64,000 bases of DNA, taken from positions 343,418 to 407,417 of the forward strand of contig AHHB01000032.1 in NCBI GenBank assembly GCA_000242815.2. Direction: 5' to 3'. The position numbers and the translations under genes are program-made. Positions within the stretch are counted from its first letter, which is position 1. Each line of letters starts with the position of its first letter. This document shows positions 8,909-18,052 of this stretch, piece by piece. The stretch comes from Janthinobacterium lividum PAMC 25724. GTDB taxonomy: Bacteria; Pseudomonadota; Gammaproteobacteria; Burkholderiales; Burkholderiaceae_D. The notes beneath the pieces are model-generated. The model ran no database searches. It saw only the letters and a program-made list of their open reading frames with translations, and was not told the origin of the DNA.

Positions 8909-9895
8909 TCAACCGCCCGTCTGTGCCATGAACCTCACGATTTTATCGGGCTGCGAATTGAAATCATGCTGCTGCGGCTTGAGTTCGATGGCGGCGCGGA
9001 TCGCCGCTTCGATCTGCGCATCGCTAGCCCCGCCGCGCAACAGGGGACCGAAGGCGAATTTCTCTTCCTGGCCCAGGCACAGATACAGAGTACCATCGAC
9101 GGACAGGCGCACACGGTTGCACGTGGCACAAAAATGCTGCGACATGGGCGTGATGAAGCCGATGCTCGATCGACCGTCGGGCGTTGCCATATAGCGCGCC
9201 GGCCCGCCACCGAGTTCTTGCGCCTGCGGCACCAGGCCAAAGCGCGCGGCCAGGCGCTCGCGCACTGGCCCCAGCGGCATATAGCGGGCATTGCGGCCCG
9301 TACTGCCCATCGGCATGGCTTCGATCAGGCGCAGGATGAACTGCTGCTCGATACAGAAAGCCGCCATGGCCTCGATCTGGTCGTCATTGACGCCGCGCAT
9401 GGCCACCATATTGATCTTGATCGGATCAAAGCCGGCCGCCTTGCCCGCCATCAGGCCGTCCAAAATAGGCTGCAAGCTGTCGCGGCCCGTGATCTGCTGC
9501 ATGCAGGCGCGGTCCAGCGAGTCCAGGCTGACATTGATGCGATGCACGCCCGCCGCGCGCAGGGCCACCGCGTGCTTGCCCAATTGGGTGGCATTCGTCG
9601 ACAGCGACAGATCCTGCAAACCGGGCAGCGCAGACAGCTTTTGCGCCAGTTCGGGCAGTGCACGCCGCAACAGCGGCTCGCCGCCCGTCAGGCGCACGCG
9701 GCGCGTACCAAGGCGCACGAAAATGCCCAGCAAACGCTCGATCTCATCGAACCTCAGCCAGTGCTGCGGCTCCTCGAAACCGTGAAAATCCTTGGGCATG
9801 CAATAACTGCAGCGCAAATCACAGCGATCGGTAACGGACAGCCGCACGTAATCGATCGAACGGCCAAAACGGTCTTGCAACTTGCTACCCTGCAT
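8909..9895 (-). CDS. moaA: GTP 3',8-cyclase MoaA (molybdenum cofactor synthesis)
   Basis: Radical-SAM enzyme for the first step of molybdopterin synthesis, converting GTP to 3',8-cyclo-GTP. From the chosen start it has 328 residues. The radical-SAM cluster ligands are Cys25, Cys29 and Cys32 (CDLRCSYC). A second cluster is formed by CATCNRVRL...LC near residues 255-275, and the protein ends in the conserved Gly-Gly dipeptide. The frame runs further upstream to 9991, but the ATG at 9893-9895 has an AGGAG eight bases before it and gives the normal N-terminus, so the shorter form is preferred. Its place between the reductase genes and narXL fits a supply of cofactor to NarG. Confidence 0.95.
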   Translation of the reverse strand: MQGSKLQDRFGRSIDYVRLSVTDRCDLRCSYCMPKDFHGFEEPQHWLRFDEIERLLGIFVRLGTRRVRLTGGEPLLRRALPELAQKLSALPGLQDLSLSTNATQLGKHAVALRAAGVHRINVSLDSLDRACMQQITGRDSLQPILDGLMAGKAAGFDPIKINMVAMRGVNDDQIEAMAAFCIEQQFILRLIEAMPMGSTGRNARYMPLGPVRERLAARFGLVPQAQELGGGPARYMATPDGRSSIGFITPMSQHFCATCNRVRLSVDGTLYLCLGQEEKFAFGPLLRGGASDAQIEAAIRAAIELKPQQHDFNSQPDKIVRFMAQTGG

Positions 9896-10011
9896 GACAC
9901 TACTCCTGTTTCTAGCTCGATTGTAAGGGCTGGGGCACGATCTGGCTGCGCCCCAGAAGGCGTAGCGCACTACGTCTTCCAGCCTACGCATTTCAGCCTA
10001 GGCATTAAAAC

Positions 10012-10773
10012 CTACTGAACCAGCGCGCTGGCGGTGCCTTCGACGCTCGCGCCTTCCAGCTCGATGCCCGTAATCTGCGCGCGCCCCACCAACAAGTGCA
10101 GATACTGGTGTACGGCGCGCTGCCACGCGGCGCGCGACAGGCGGTCGGCGATCTGCGCCTGCACCGCCTCGTAGGCAATCACCTGGCCTTCGACGCGGCG
10201 CAGCACCTGCACGATGTGGTAGCCGAAGCGTGTTTCCAGCAAATGAGCGGCCAGCGCGCCCGCTTCCAGGCGCAGCAGCAGCGCGTCGAATTCCGGCACG
10301 CTCTGCCCCGGTGACAGCTGGCCCAGGTTGCCGCCCAGGGCCCCGGATGGGCAGTTCGAGTACTGCGCTGCCAGTTCGGCGAAGCGGTGCGGCGCCTGTT
10401 TCAGGGCATCGAGCACGGCTTGCGCCGTCGTACGCAGCAGCGCCAAAGGTGCTTCCGGCGTCACCTGAAACAGGATGTGGCGCGCCTCGACCAGCGCCCC
10501 GCTGCGAAACAGCTGCGGGCGCTGCGCATAAAAGCTGCGGCACGCCGCATCGTCGGCGGCCGGCACGCGCACTTCCTGCGCGAACAGCGCCTCGATGCGG
10601 TCGTCAATACTGCCGCCCTGCACGCCGAGCCGCTCGGCCTCGTCTTGCAGCAGCCGGCGCAGCACCAATTCATGCACGGCCTGTTTCAACGGATTGCCGG
10701 CGCTGTCGTGATGCGGCAGTTCCTGCGCGATGTCGGCATCGTCGATATCGATGCCATTGACAGAGATCCCCAT
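10012..10773 (-). CDS. Parvulin-type peptidyl-prolyl cis-trans isomerase of the nar operon
   Basis: 253 residues. No signal peptide is seen, so it is probably cytoplasmic. The C-terminal half (about 125-220) is a PpiC/rotamase domain: EARHILFQV, FAELAAQYSNCPSG, GGNLGQL, and RFGYHIVQV. The N-terminal part is helical and NifM/SurA-like. A GGAG lies seven bases before the ATG. Genes of this type are common directly after narI in beta- and gammaproteobacteria. A role in folding or maturation of the nitrate reductase is inferred from that context, not shown by sequence. It starts 15 bases after narI ends. Confidence 0.88.
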   Translation of the reverse strand: MGISVNGIDIDDADIAQELPHHDSAGNPLKQAVHELVLRRLLQDEAERLGVQGGSIDDRIEALFAQEVRVPAADDAACRSFYAQRPQLFRSGALVEARHILFQVTPEAPLALLRTTAQAVLDALKQAPHRFAELAAQYSNCPSGALGGNLGQLSPGQSVPEFDALLLRLEAGALAAHLLETRFGYHIVQVLRRVEGQVIAYEAVQAQIADRLSRAAWQRAVHQYLHLLVGRAQITGIELEGASVEGTASALVQ

Positions 10774-10788
10774 GACATTGCTCCTTTT

Positions 10789-11475
10789 TTAGCGGCGGCG
10801 CACCAGTTGATAGGCGCGACCGAGATAGGCGACTGCGCCAAAGCCGCTCCACACGTGCACCAGACGGGTGAACGGGAAGATGACAAACAGCGACATGCCC
10901 ATGAACAGATGCAGCTTGAAGATCAGCGGTGCCTCAACGATGAAGCTGGCTGCGTCAGCGCGGAAGGTGACGATGTGCTGCGCCCAGTTCATCAGCAAGA
11001 CCATCATGTGGCCATCCATGTGCGAGGCCGACACAAAGATTGACGACAGGCCCAGCAGCAAGGTCAGCAAAATCCACAGCATCACCAGCTTGTCGCCGGC
11101 CGTGGTGACGGCGCGCAGCCGGTCATTGGAAAAGCGGCGCAGCAGCAGGATCAGCAGGCCGGCAAGGCACAGGCCGCCCATGATGCCGCCAGCGGCCATG
11201 GCCACGCCCTGTTTCAGGCTATGCGTCACGCCCAGCGTATCCCACACCCAGACGGGCGTGAGCAAGCCGGCCGCATGGCCGAACAGCAGGCCGATGATGC
11301 CGATGTGGAACAGGATATTACCCAGGCGCAGGCTGCCACGGTGCAGCAGCTGGCTGGAATCGGACTTCCACGTGTATTGCTCGCGGTCGAAACGGATCAG
11401 GCTGCCGAGGAAAAAGATGGCCAGCGCGATGTATGGATAAATACCATACACAAATTGATGCAAGTAATTACTCAT
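10789..11475 (-). CDS. narI: Respiratory nitrate reductase gamma subunit NarI
   Basis: 228 residues, five transmembrane helices. This is the cytochrome b membrane anchor that takes electrons from quinol. The four haem-ligand histidines are visible at 57 and 67 (helix 2: NILFHIG, LFGHAAG) and 189 and 207 (FKLHLF, RLVHVW), matching His56/66/187/205 of the E. coli protein. A GAGGAG stands eight bases before the ATG. It follows narJ by 34 bases. Confidence 0.97.
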   Translation of the reverse strand: MSNYLHQFVYGIYPYIALAIFFLGSLIRFDREQYTWKSDSSQLLHRGSLRLGNILFHIGIIGLLFGHAAGLLTPVWVWDTLGVTHSLKQGVAMAAGGIMGGLCLAGLLILLLRRFSNDRLRAVTTAGDKLVMLWILLTLLLGLSSIFVSASHMDGHMMVLLMNWAQHIVTFRADAASFIVEAPLIFKLHLFMGMSLFVIFPFTRLVHVWSGFGAVAYLGRAYQLVRRR

Positions 11476-11509
11476 GATGTACTCTCCTCATGCGGGCGCA
11501 GGCGGCCAA

Positions 11510-12190
11510 TTAAGCGGCGCGCCGCGGCTGCGGGTGAAAATGCACGGGATGGACGCCGCCTGGGACTTGGCCCAGACCTTGGCCCTGACCTTGGCGCAGC
11601 AATGGCTCGACGCCATCCGCACCGGGGCCGAAGGTTTCCAGCGCTTCATCCATGTCGCGGATCGGCGGTTCGGCCAGCATTTCGGCCGCCACCGGGCTGA
11701 GGCGTTCAAGCAGCGTGAAGACGGGCGCATACGCACTGCCGTTCGCTGCCAGCTTGCGCCCGATATGCGCGAGCACATGGACAGCATCACCCAGCAGCGG
11801 CGCCGAAGCTGCCTCGTCGATGTGCGCCAGAAATTCCAGGAACAGCGGCACGAAGTCGGGCAAATCGTCCCCCGTCATCTGCAAGCCGTGGCGCTTGTAT
11901 TCCTGCATCAGGTCGACCATGGCCTGGCCCCGGTCGCGCGATTCGCCGTGAATATGCTCGAACAGGTGCAGCGAATGCGACGGGTTGCGGTCGAACGTAG
12001 CCACGTACTGCTGCTGCAGATCGATCAGACTGCTGCTTTCAAGGTGCGCCAGCAAGGGCCGCAACAGCGCATGCTGCTCCGGCACGACCTCCAGCGCAGC
12101 GTCCAGTTGCGACAAGTGCGCGATCAGCTCGGGCTCCGGATACAGCAGCAGGCGCGATAGGATGTGATAGTGATTCATAGCGTGTCTCAT
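11510..12190 (-). CDS. narJ: Nitrate reductase assembly chaperone NarJ
   Basis: 226 residues of the NarJ/TorD chaperone family, which binds the NarG N-terminus and allows molybdenum cofactor insertion before membrane attachment. The N-terminus HYHILSRLLLYPEPEL and the segment LFEHIHGESRDRGQAMVDL are typical. The ATG at 12190 is chosen because AAGGA lies six bases upstream; another ATG four codons in (12178) is possible. Only nine bases separate it from the narH stop, as expected in narGHJI. Confidence 0.95.
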   Translation of the reverse strand: MRHAMNHYHILSRLLLYPEPELIAHLSQLDAALEVVPEQHALLRPLLAHLESSSLIDLQQQYVATFDRNPSHSLHLFEHIHGESRDRGQAMVDLMQEYKRHGLQMTGDDLPDFVPLFLEFLAHIDEAASAPLLGDAVHVLAHIGRKLAANGSAYAPVFTLLERLSPVAAEMLAEPPIRDMDEALETFGPGADGVEPLLRQGQGQGLGQVPGGVHPVHFHPQPRRAA

Positions 12191-12199
12191 CTGAGTTCC

Positions 12200-13750
12200 T
12201 TAAGCGCCTGGCGCCGTTTTGCGCGACTTCGGCATCTGCATGAAGATCGCCGAACCGTGTTTTTTCTTGCCGAACAAGGTCGGCTCACTGCTGCCGTCCG
12301 AGCAGCCATTGCCGAAGCTGAAGCCGCACGAGCCCTTCTCGTTGAAGCTGTCCTCCGCCATTTCCTTGTGGCTGCTGGGGATGACGAAGCGATCTTCGTA
12401 ATTGGCAATCGCCATGATGTGGTACATGTCCTCCACCTGCGCCTTGCTCAAGCCCACCTGCTTCAATACCGTCAGGTTCTCGACTTTCTCGACCGTTTTG
12501 CTGCGCATATAGGCACGCATGGCCAGCATGCGGTCCAGCGCCGAGACGATGGGCGGCTGGTCGCCGGCCGTCAGCAAATTGGCCAGGTATTGCACGGGAA
12601 TGCGCAGGCTTTGCGTGTCCGGCAGCATGCCGTTGACGCCCAGCTTGCCCGATTCGGCCGCCGCCTGGATCGGTGACAGGGGCGGCACATACCACACCAT
12701 CGGCAAGGTCCGATATTCGGGATGCAGCGGAAACGCCACCTTCCATTCGACGGCCATCTTATAGACGGGCGACTTGACGGCCGCTTCCAGCCAGAGGTCG
12801 GGGATGCCCTGGCGGCGCGCCTCGGCGATGATGGCCGGGTCATGCGGGTCAAGGAACAGATCGAGCTGCGCCTGGTACAGGTCCTGCTCCTGCGGCACGC
12901 AGGCAGCGGCCTCGATCTTGTCGGCGTCGTACAGCAGCACGCCCAGGTAGCGGATGCGCCCGACGCACGTTTCAGAGCACACAGTAGGCTGGCCAGCCTC
13001 GATGCGGGGGAAGCAGAAGGTGCACTTCTCGGCCTTGCCGGACGACCAATTGTAGTAAATTTTCTTGTACGGGCAGCCGGAGATGCACATGCGCCAGCCG
13101 CGACACTTGTCCTGGTCGATCAGCACGATGCCGTCGTCTTCGCGCTTGTACACGGAGCCCGATGGGCAAGAGGCCACGCAAGTCGGGTTGAGGCAATGCT
13201 CGCACAGGCGCGGCAGATACATCATGAAGGTGTTTTCGAACGTACCGTACATCTCCTTTTGCATGTTGTCGAACAGTTTGTCCTTGCTGCGCTGGGCAAA
13301 TTCACCGCCCAGGTCATCTTCCCAATTCGGACCCCATTCGATTTTTTCCATCTTTTTCCCCGTCAGCACGGAAATTGGACGCGCCGTCGGTGGCGTTTGC
13401 GACAGTGGTGCGCTTTGCAGGTGCTCGTAGTCGTAGGTGAACGGCTCATAGTATTCGTCGATGGCCGGCAGATTCGGGTTGGCGAAGATATTGGCCAGGA
13501 TCTTCAAACGGCTGCCCTGGCGCGGCTCGATCTTGCCCGCGTCCGTGCGGCGCCAGCCGCCATTCCATTTGTCCTGGTTTTCCCACTGCTTCGGATAGCC
13601 GATGCCCGGCTTGGTTTCAACGTTGTTGAACCATGCGTACTCGACGCCGTCGCGGCTGGTCCATACGTTCTTGCAGGTGACGGAACAGGTGTGGCAGCCG
13701 ATGCACTTGTCCAGGTTCAGCACCATGCCGATTTGCGCTCTGATTTTCAT
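12200..13750 (-). CDS. narH: Respiratory nitrate reductase beta subunit NarH
   Basis: 516 residues, the iron-sulfur electron-transfer subunit. Four cysteine groups are visible: CIGCHTCSVTC (Cys16, 19, 22, 26), CEHCLNPTCVASC, CRGWRMCISGC and CTFC...CSETC. The Trp in CRGW replaces a Cys and marks the 3Fe-4S cluster, as in other NarH proteins. The frame extends 11 codons further, but the ATG at 13748-13750 has AAGGAG six bases before it and gives the standard MKIRAQIGM start. That ATG lies one base after the narG stop codon, so the two genes are tightly coupled. Confidence 0.97.
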   Translation of the reverse strand: MKIRAQIGMVLNLDKCIGCHTCSVTCKNVWTSRDGVEYAWFNNVETKPGIGYPKQWENQDKWNGGWRRTDAGKIEPRQGSRLKILANIFANPNLPAIDEYYEPFTYDYEHLQSAPLSQTPPTARPISVLTGKKMEKIEWGPNWEDDLGGEFAQRSKDKLFDNMQKEMYGTFENTFMMYLPRLCEHCLNPTCVASCPSGSVYKREDDGIVLIDQDKCRGWRMCISGCPYKKIYYNWSSGKAEKCTFCFPRIEAGQPTVCSETCVGRIRYLGVLLYDADKIEAAACVPQEQDLYQAQLDLFLDPHDPAIIAEARRQGIPDLWLEAAVKSPVYKMAVEWKVAFPLHPEYRTLPMVWYVPPLSPIQAAAESGKLGVNGMLPDTQSLRIPVQYLANLLTAGDQPPIVSALDRMLAMRAYMRSKTVEKVENLTVLKQVGLSKAQVEDMYHIMAIANYEDRFVIPSSHKEMAEDSFNEKGSCGFSFGNGCSDGSSEPTLFGKKKHGSAIFMQMPKSRKTAPGA

Positions 13751-13751
13751 A

Positions 13752-16700
13752 CTATGCTCCTTCTTCCTGCAACGGGCCTTCAAGCCAGTCGACCTTGTTC
13801 ATCTTGCGCACCAATACGAATTCATCGCGGTTGGAGCCCACCGTGCCGTAGTAATTGAAGCCGTAGGCCAGCTGGGCGTAGCCGCCGATCATGTGCGTCG
13901 GCTTGGGCACGGCGCGCGTCACCGAGTTGTGGATGCCGCCACGCTTGCCCGTCATCTCCGCGCCGGGCACGTTGATGATCTTTTCCTGGGCGTGGTACAT
14001 CATCGTCATGCCGGCCGGGATGCGCTGGCTGACGATGGCGCGCGCCGTCAGGCTGCCATTGACGTTGAAGACCTCGATCCAGTCGTTGTCGACGATGCCG
14101 GCCGTTTTCGCGTCCGTCTCCGACAGCCACACGTGCGGTCCGCCACGCGACAGGGTCAGCATGCGCAAGTTGTCGGAATACGTGGAGTGGATGCCCCACT
14201 TCTGGTGCGGTGTCAAAAAGTTCAGCGCCAGTTCCTTGTTGCCATTCGGCTTGCTACCCAGCAGCGCTTGCGTCGTCTTGGTGTTGATGGCCGGCTTGTA
14301 CACGCACAGGCCTTCGCCGAAATCGCGCATCCACAGGTGATCCTGGTAGAACTGCTGGCGGCCCGTCAGCGTGCGCCATGGGATCAGTTCATGCACGTTG
14401 GTATAGCCTGCCGTGTAGCTGACTTCTTCACTTTCCAGGCCCGACCAGGTGGGCGAAGAGATGATCTTGCGCGGCTGCGCCTGCACGTCGCGGAAGCGGA
14501 TGCTGTCATGCTCGCGCGGCAGCGCCAAGTGCGTATGCTCGCGTCCCGTGATCTTTGAGAGCGCGGCCCAGGCCTTGACGGCCACGTGACCATTCGTTTC
14601 CGGCGCCAGCGTCAGTATCATTTCCGCAGCATCGATGGCCGTGTCCAGGCGCGGCTGGCCCTTCGACACGCCTTCGTCAAGCACCGTGCGGTTAATGCCG
14701 CGCAATACCTCGACTTCATGCCCCGTTTTCCAGGAAATACCCTTGCCGCCGTTGCCGATGTTTTCCAGCAGCGGTCCGATCGAGCTGAACTTCTTGTACA
14801 CGTCGCGGTAATTACGCTCCACTACCGTCATGTTCGGCATGGTCTTGCCCGGGATGGCGTCGCATTCTCCGGCACGCCAATCCTTGGGATCGAAAGGCTG
14901 GCCCAGCTCTCCCGGCGTATCGTGCATCAGCGGCGTGAGGATGATGTCTTGCTGGGTACCGAGCAGTTCGCCGCCGATTTCCGAGAATTTCGCGGCAATG
15001 CCCTTGTAGATTTCCCAGTCCGACTTCGATTGCCACAATGGCTGCACGGCTTCGGACAGCGGGTGGATGAAGGGATGCATGTCCGAGGTGTTCAAGTCAT
15101 CCTTTTCATACCAGGTGGCCGTCGGCAGCACCACGTCGCCATACAGGCAGGTGGTCGACATGCGGAAGTCCAGCACCACCAGCAAATCGAGCTTGCCTTC
15201 GGCGGCGGGACGCACTTTCACCTGTTTCGGCGTGATGCAGTCGTCTTCGTCGCTAAGCAAGCCATTCTGCGTGCCCAGCAAGTACTTCAGGAAGTACTCA
15301 TGGCCCTTGCCCGAGCTGCCCAGGATATTCGAGCGCCAGACGAACATATTGCGTGGGAAGTTGGCCGGATTGTCCGGGTCGTCGCAGGAAAACTGGAGCT
15401 GTCCCGCCTTGATCTGGTCGAGCGCATACGCCGCTGGGGCCTGCCCTGCCGCCTTGGCGGCCTTGGCCACTTCCAGCGGATTGGTTTGCAGCTGCGGCGC
15501 CGATGGCAGCCAGCCCATGCGCTCGGCCTTGGCGTTGTAGTCGAGCAGGGTCAGCTCTCCCGTGCCGCCGGCCGCCGATGGCGAGGCAATGTCGCCCGTT
15601 TCCAGCTTTTCGTGGCGCCATTGGCTGGTGTGCGCATAGAAGAACGAGGTGCCGTTCATCTGGCGCATCGGGCGTACCCAATCCTGGGCGAAGGCCAGCG
15701 GCGTCCAGCCTGTTTGCGGACGCAGTTTTTCCTGGCCCACGTAATGCGCCCAACCGCCGCCGGACTGGCCGATACAGCCGCACATCATCAGCATGTTAAT
15801 GATGCCGCGATAGGTCATGTCCATGTGGTACCAGTGATTCAGGCCGGCGCCCACGATGACCATGCTCTTGCCGCGCGTCTGGTCTGCGTTTTGCGCAAAC
15901 TGGCGCGCCACGGTGATGACGTCGGCGCGTTTCACGCCCGTGTGCTTCTCCTGCCATGCGGGAGTGTAAGGCACGTCGTCGTCATAGCTTTCGGCCACGT
16001 TTTCGCCACCAAGGCCACGGTCGATGCCGTAGTTGGCCAGGGTCAGGTCGAACACGGTGGTGACCAGGGCGGTCGTGCCATCGGCCAGGCGGATGCTTTT
16101 CACCGGCACCCTGCGCAGCAGCATATCGGCTGCATCCTTGCCACCGAAGTAGGCGAAGCCCACTTCCATGACCGCGTCGCTATCGTTGATCATGGACAGC
16201 ATCGGCACGATAGCTGCGCCGCTACCGCCGGCCTTTTGTTCCAGGTTCCACTTGCCCGACTCGCCCCAGCGAAAGCCGATCGAGCCGGCCGGCGCCGTGA
16301 TGGTGCCCGTGCTTGCGTCGACGACCAGGGTTTTCCATTCGGGATTGTTGGTCTCGTCGAGGTTGTTCTCGAGGTGCGAAGCGCGCAGGAAGTAGTCGGG
16401 CACCAGGGTGCCGTTATGCTCCTTGAGTAGCACCAGCATGGGAAAGTCCGTGTACTGGCGCGCATAGTCGCGGAAATAGGCGCTCTGGCCTTCCGAGTGG
16501 AATTCCTTGAGAATGACGTGGCCCATGGCCAGCGCCAGCGCGGCGTCCGTGCCCTGCTTGGGGGCCAGCCAAATGTCGCCGAACTTCACCATTTCGCCAT
16601 AATCGGGCGAGATGGCGACGGTTTTCGTGCCCTTGTAGCGCACTTCCGTGTAAAAGTGGGCATCCGGGGTGCGCGTCATCGGCACGTTCGAGCCCCACAC

Positions 16701-17450
16701 CATCAAATAGGTCGAGTTGTACCAGTCAGCCGATTCCGGCACGTCCGTCTGCTCGCCCCACACTTGCGGGCTGGCCGGCGGCAAGTCGCAATACCAGTCG
16801 TAGAAGCTCAGGGCCACGCCACCGATCAGCGACAGGTAGCGCGTGCCGGCGGCATAGCTGACCATGGACATGGCGGGAATCGGCGAAAAGCCGACGATGC
16901 GGTCCGGGCCGTATTTCTTGATCGTCAGCGCATTCGCGGCGGCGATGATTTCATTCGATTCGTCCCAGGTGGCGCGCACAAAGCCGCCCAGGCCGCGGAT
17001 GGATTTGTATTGCTGCGAGCGCACGGGGTCCTGGCTGATCCAGTCCCAGGCCGTGACAGGGTCCATGGTCTTGCGCGCTTCGCGCCACATTTCCATCAGG
17101 CGGCCGCGCACCATCGGGTATTTCACGCGCTGCGCCGAATACACGTACCAGGAATAGCTGGCGCCGCGCGGGCAGCCGCGCGGTTCGTGGTTGGGCAGGT
17201 CGGGCCGCGTGCGCGGATAATCGGTTTGCTGGGTTTCCCAGGTGATCAGGCCATTCTTGACGTACACCTTCCAGCTGCATGAGCCGGTGCAGTTCACGCC
17301 ATGCGTGGAACGCACGATCTTGTCGTGCTGCCAGCGCTGGCGATAGGCGTTTTCCCAGGTTCGGTCTTCATCGACCACGGTGCCATGGCCGTTGGAAAAC
17401 GGCTCGGCGGGCTTGCTGAAAAATTTAAGGCGGTCCAGAAAGTGACTCAT
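13752..17450 (-). CDS. narG: Respiratory nitrate reductase alpha subunit NarG
   Basis: 1232 residues, the molybdo-bis(guanine dinucleotide) catalytic subunit reducing nitrate to nitrite on the cytoplasmic face. The FS0 4Fe-4S ligands His50, Cys54, Cys58 (THGVNCTGSC) and Cys93 (RGCPRG) match the E. coli positions shifted by one. ESADWYNSTYLMVWGSN contains the Asp expected to bind molybdenum. The C-terminal molybdopterin-dinucleotide domain includes GGPHVWLSETDA. A GGAGG lies a few bases before the ATG. It is the first gene of narGHJI-ppi-moaA-narXL; the 230-base region upstream is shared with a divergent small gene. Confidence 0.98.
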   Translation of the reverse strand: MSHFLDRLKFFSKPAEPFSNGHGTVVDEDRTWENAYRQRWQHDKIVRSTHGVNCTGSCSWKVYVKNGLITWETQQTDYPRTRPDLPNHEPRGCPRGASYSWYVYSAQRVKYPMVRGRLMEMWREARKTMDPVTAWDWISQDPVRSQQYKSIRGLGGFVRATWDESNEIIAAANALTIKKYGPDRIVGFSPIPAMSMVSYAAGTRYLSLIGGVALSFYDWYCDLPPASPQVWGEQTDVPESADWYNSTYLMVWGSNVPMTRTPDAHFYTEVRYKGTKTVAISPDYGEMVKFGDIWLAPKQGTDAALALAMGHVILKEFHSEGQSAYFRDYARQYTDFPMLVLLKEHNGTLVPDYFLRASHLENNLDETNNPEWKTLVVDASTGTITAPAGSIGFRWGESGKWNLEQKAGGSGAAIVPMLSMINDSDAVMEVGFAYFGGKDAADMLLRRVPVKSIRLADGTTALVTTVFDLTLANYGIDRGLGGENVAESYDDDVPYTPAWQEKHTGVKRADVITVARQFAQNADQTRGKSMVIVGAGLNHWYHMDMTYRGIINMLMMCGCIGQSGGGWAHYVGQEKLRPQTGWTPLAFAQDWVRPMRQMNGTSFFYAHTSQWRHEKLETGDIASPSAAGGTGELTLLDYNAKAERMGWLPSAPQLQTNPLEVAKAAKAAGQAPAAYALDQIKAGQLQFSCDDPDNPANFPRNMFVWRSNILGSSGKGHEYFLKYLLGTQNGLLSDEDDCITPKQVKVRPAAEGKLDLLVVLDFRMSTTCLYGDVVLPTATWYEKDDLNTSDMHPFIHPLSEAVQPLWQSKSDWEIYKGIAAKFSEIGGELLGTQQDIILTPLMHDTPGELGQPFDPKDWRAGECDAIPGKTMPNMTVVERNYRDVYKKFSSIGPLLENIGNGGKGISWKTGHEVEVLRGINRTVLDEGVSKGQPRLDTAIDAAEMILTLAPETNGHVAVKAWAALSKITGREHTHLALPREHDSIRFRDVQAQPRKIISSPTWSGLESEEVSYTAGYTNVHELIPWRTLTGRQQFYQDHLWMRDFGEGLCVYKPAINTKTTQALLGSKPNGNKELALNFLTPHQKWGIHSTYSDNLRMLTLSRGGPHVWLSETDAKTAGIVDNDWIEVFNVNGSLTARAIVSQRIPAGMTMMYHAQEKIINVPGAEMTGKRGGIHNSVTRAVPKPTHMIGGYAQLAYGFNYYGTVGSNRDEFVLVRKMNKVDWLEGPLQEEGA

Positions 17451-17595
17451 GCTACCTCCACATTACGCCGCAGACAGCGGCGCCAGGTCTTAAAAAACGC
17501 TGCAAGCACGATGGCTCGAGCGTCGATGCAAACAGTCTATCGATGCGTCCTGCGCGGCGGTATTGGCAAGAAGTCGGTTTCCCGCACCAGGAATG

Positions 17596-17623
17596 CATAG
17601 GCAGGTAGTCACTATTGCCTATG
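17596..17623. promoter_or_regulatory. Inverted repeat and shared nar-region motif in the narG divergent region
   Basis: Positions 17606-17623 read TAGTCACTATTGCCTATG on the plus strand, the third copy of the 18-base motif found before narK1 and nnrS. A -10-like TATACC begins 21 bases after it, and the motif ends 57 bases before the ATG at 17681. Here the motif is embedded in a perfect inverted repeat: CATAGGCA (17596-17603) and TGCCTATG (17616-17623) with 12 bases between. The site is therefore nearly symmetric and could also serve narG, although no convincing -10 is seen in that direction. No canonical FNR box was noticed in this region. Confidence 0.55.
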
Positions 17624-17680
17624 GGCGCCTCAGGCCTGCTGCGGTATACCTGTCGCCATCGTTCAACCAGGAGAAAAACC

Positions 17681-18052
17681 ATGAGCATTACCGATTACGC
17701 CAGCCTGCTGCGCAGCGCCGGCAAGCAGGAACAGCCGCAACGCTTGCTGTTTACCTTTACCCAGGCGCAGGACCAGCCGGGCGGCCAGGGCAAGTCGCTC
17801 ACGCCCGTGATGTGCGCCGACAAGCTGCCCGATGAACTGGGCAGCTTCGAGACATTGATAGAGGAATCGAGGCAGATGCAGACGCACTGGGATGTGGTCT
17901 TCGTAGCAGGATTGGCGGGGCGCGACGGCCAGCCGCCCGCCGCGCAGGACTGCGAGGCGCCCCTGCGCGCCATGGTGACGGCCATCGAGCAAGGCCGCAT
18001 CGACAGCCTGCTGGCGTTTGATCGCAGCGGCGACCTGTTACGCTTTAACTGA
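17681..18052 (+). CDS. Conserved protein of unknown function in the nar cluster
   Basis: 123 residues from the ATG at 17681, which has AGGAG eight bases upstream (the frame is open further up without a better start). It is acidic, has no signal peptide or membrane segment, and contains RLLFTFTQA, a single early cysteine (VMCADKLPDEL) and HWDVVFVAGLAG. Similar small proteins occur in betaproteobacteria and are often labelled 'ribonucleotide reductase subunit alpha', a name the sequence does not support. The upstream region carries the same motif and spacing as narK1 and nnrS, suggesting control with nitrate respiration. Its 3' end overlaps the convergent carbonic anhydrase gene by 15 bases. 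Function unknown. Confidence 0.8.
   Translation: MSITDYASLLRSAGKQEQPQRLLFTFTQAQDQPGGQGKSLTPVMCADKLPDELGSFETLIEESRQMQTHWDVVFVAGLAGRDGQPPAAQDCEAPLRAMVTAIEQGRIDSLLAFDRSGDLLRFN

Noticed and set aside
9896..9991. Longer N-terminus of MoaA
   Set aside because: The 32 extra residues are not part of the MoaA fold, and AGGAG before the ATG at 9895 marks the real start.
14586..16430. A 614-codon plus-strand frame inside narG
   Set aside because: Same kind of antisense shadow; NarG is unambiguous on the minus strand.
17451..17680. A canonical FNR box for narG
   Set aside because: Looked for TTGAT-N4-ATCAA on both strands and found nothing close; the near-palindromic nar motif is the only clear element.
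17452..17688. A 78-codon minus-strand frame upstream of narG
   Set aside because: It covers the regulatory region, has no ribosome binding site and its translation resembles no protein; the shared motif lies inside it.
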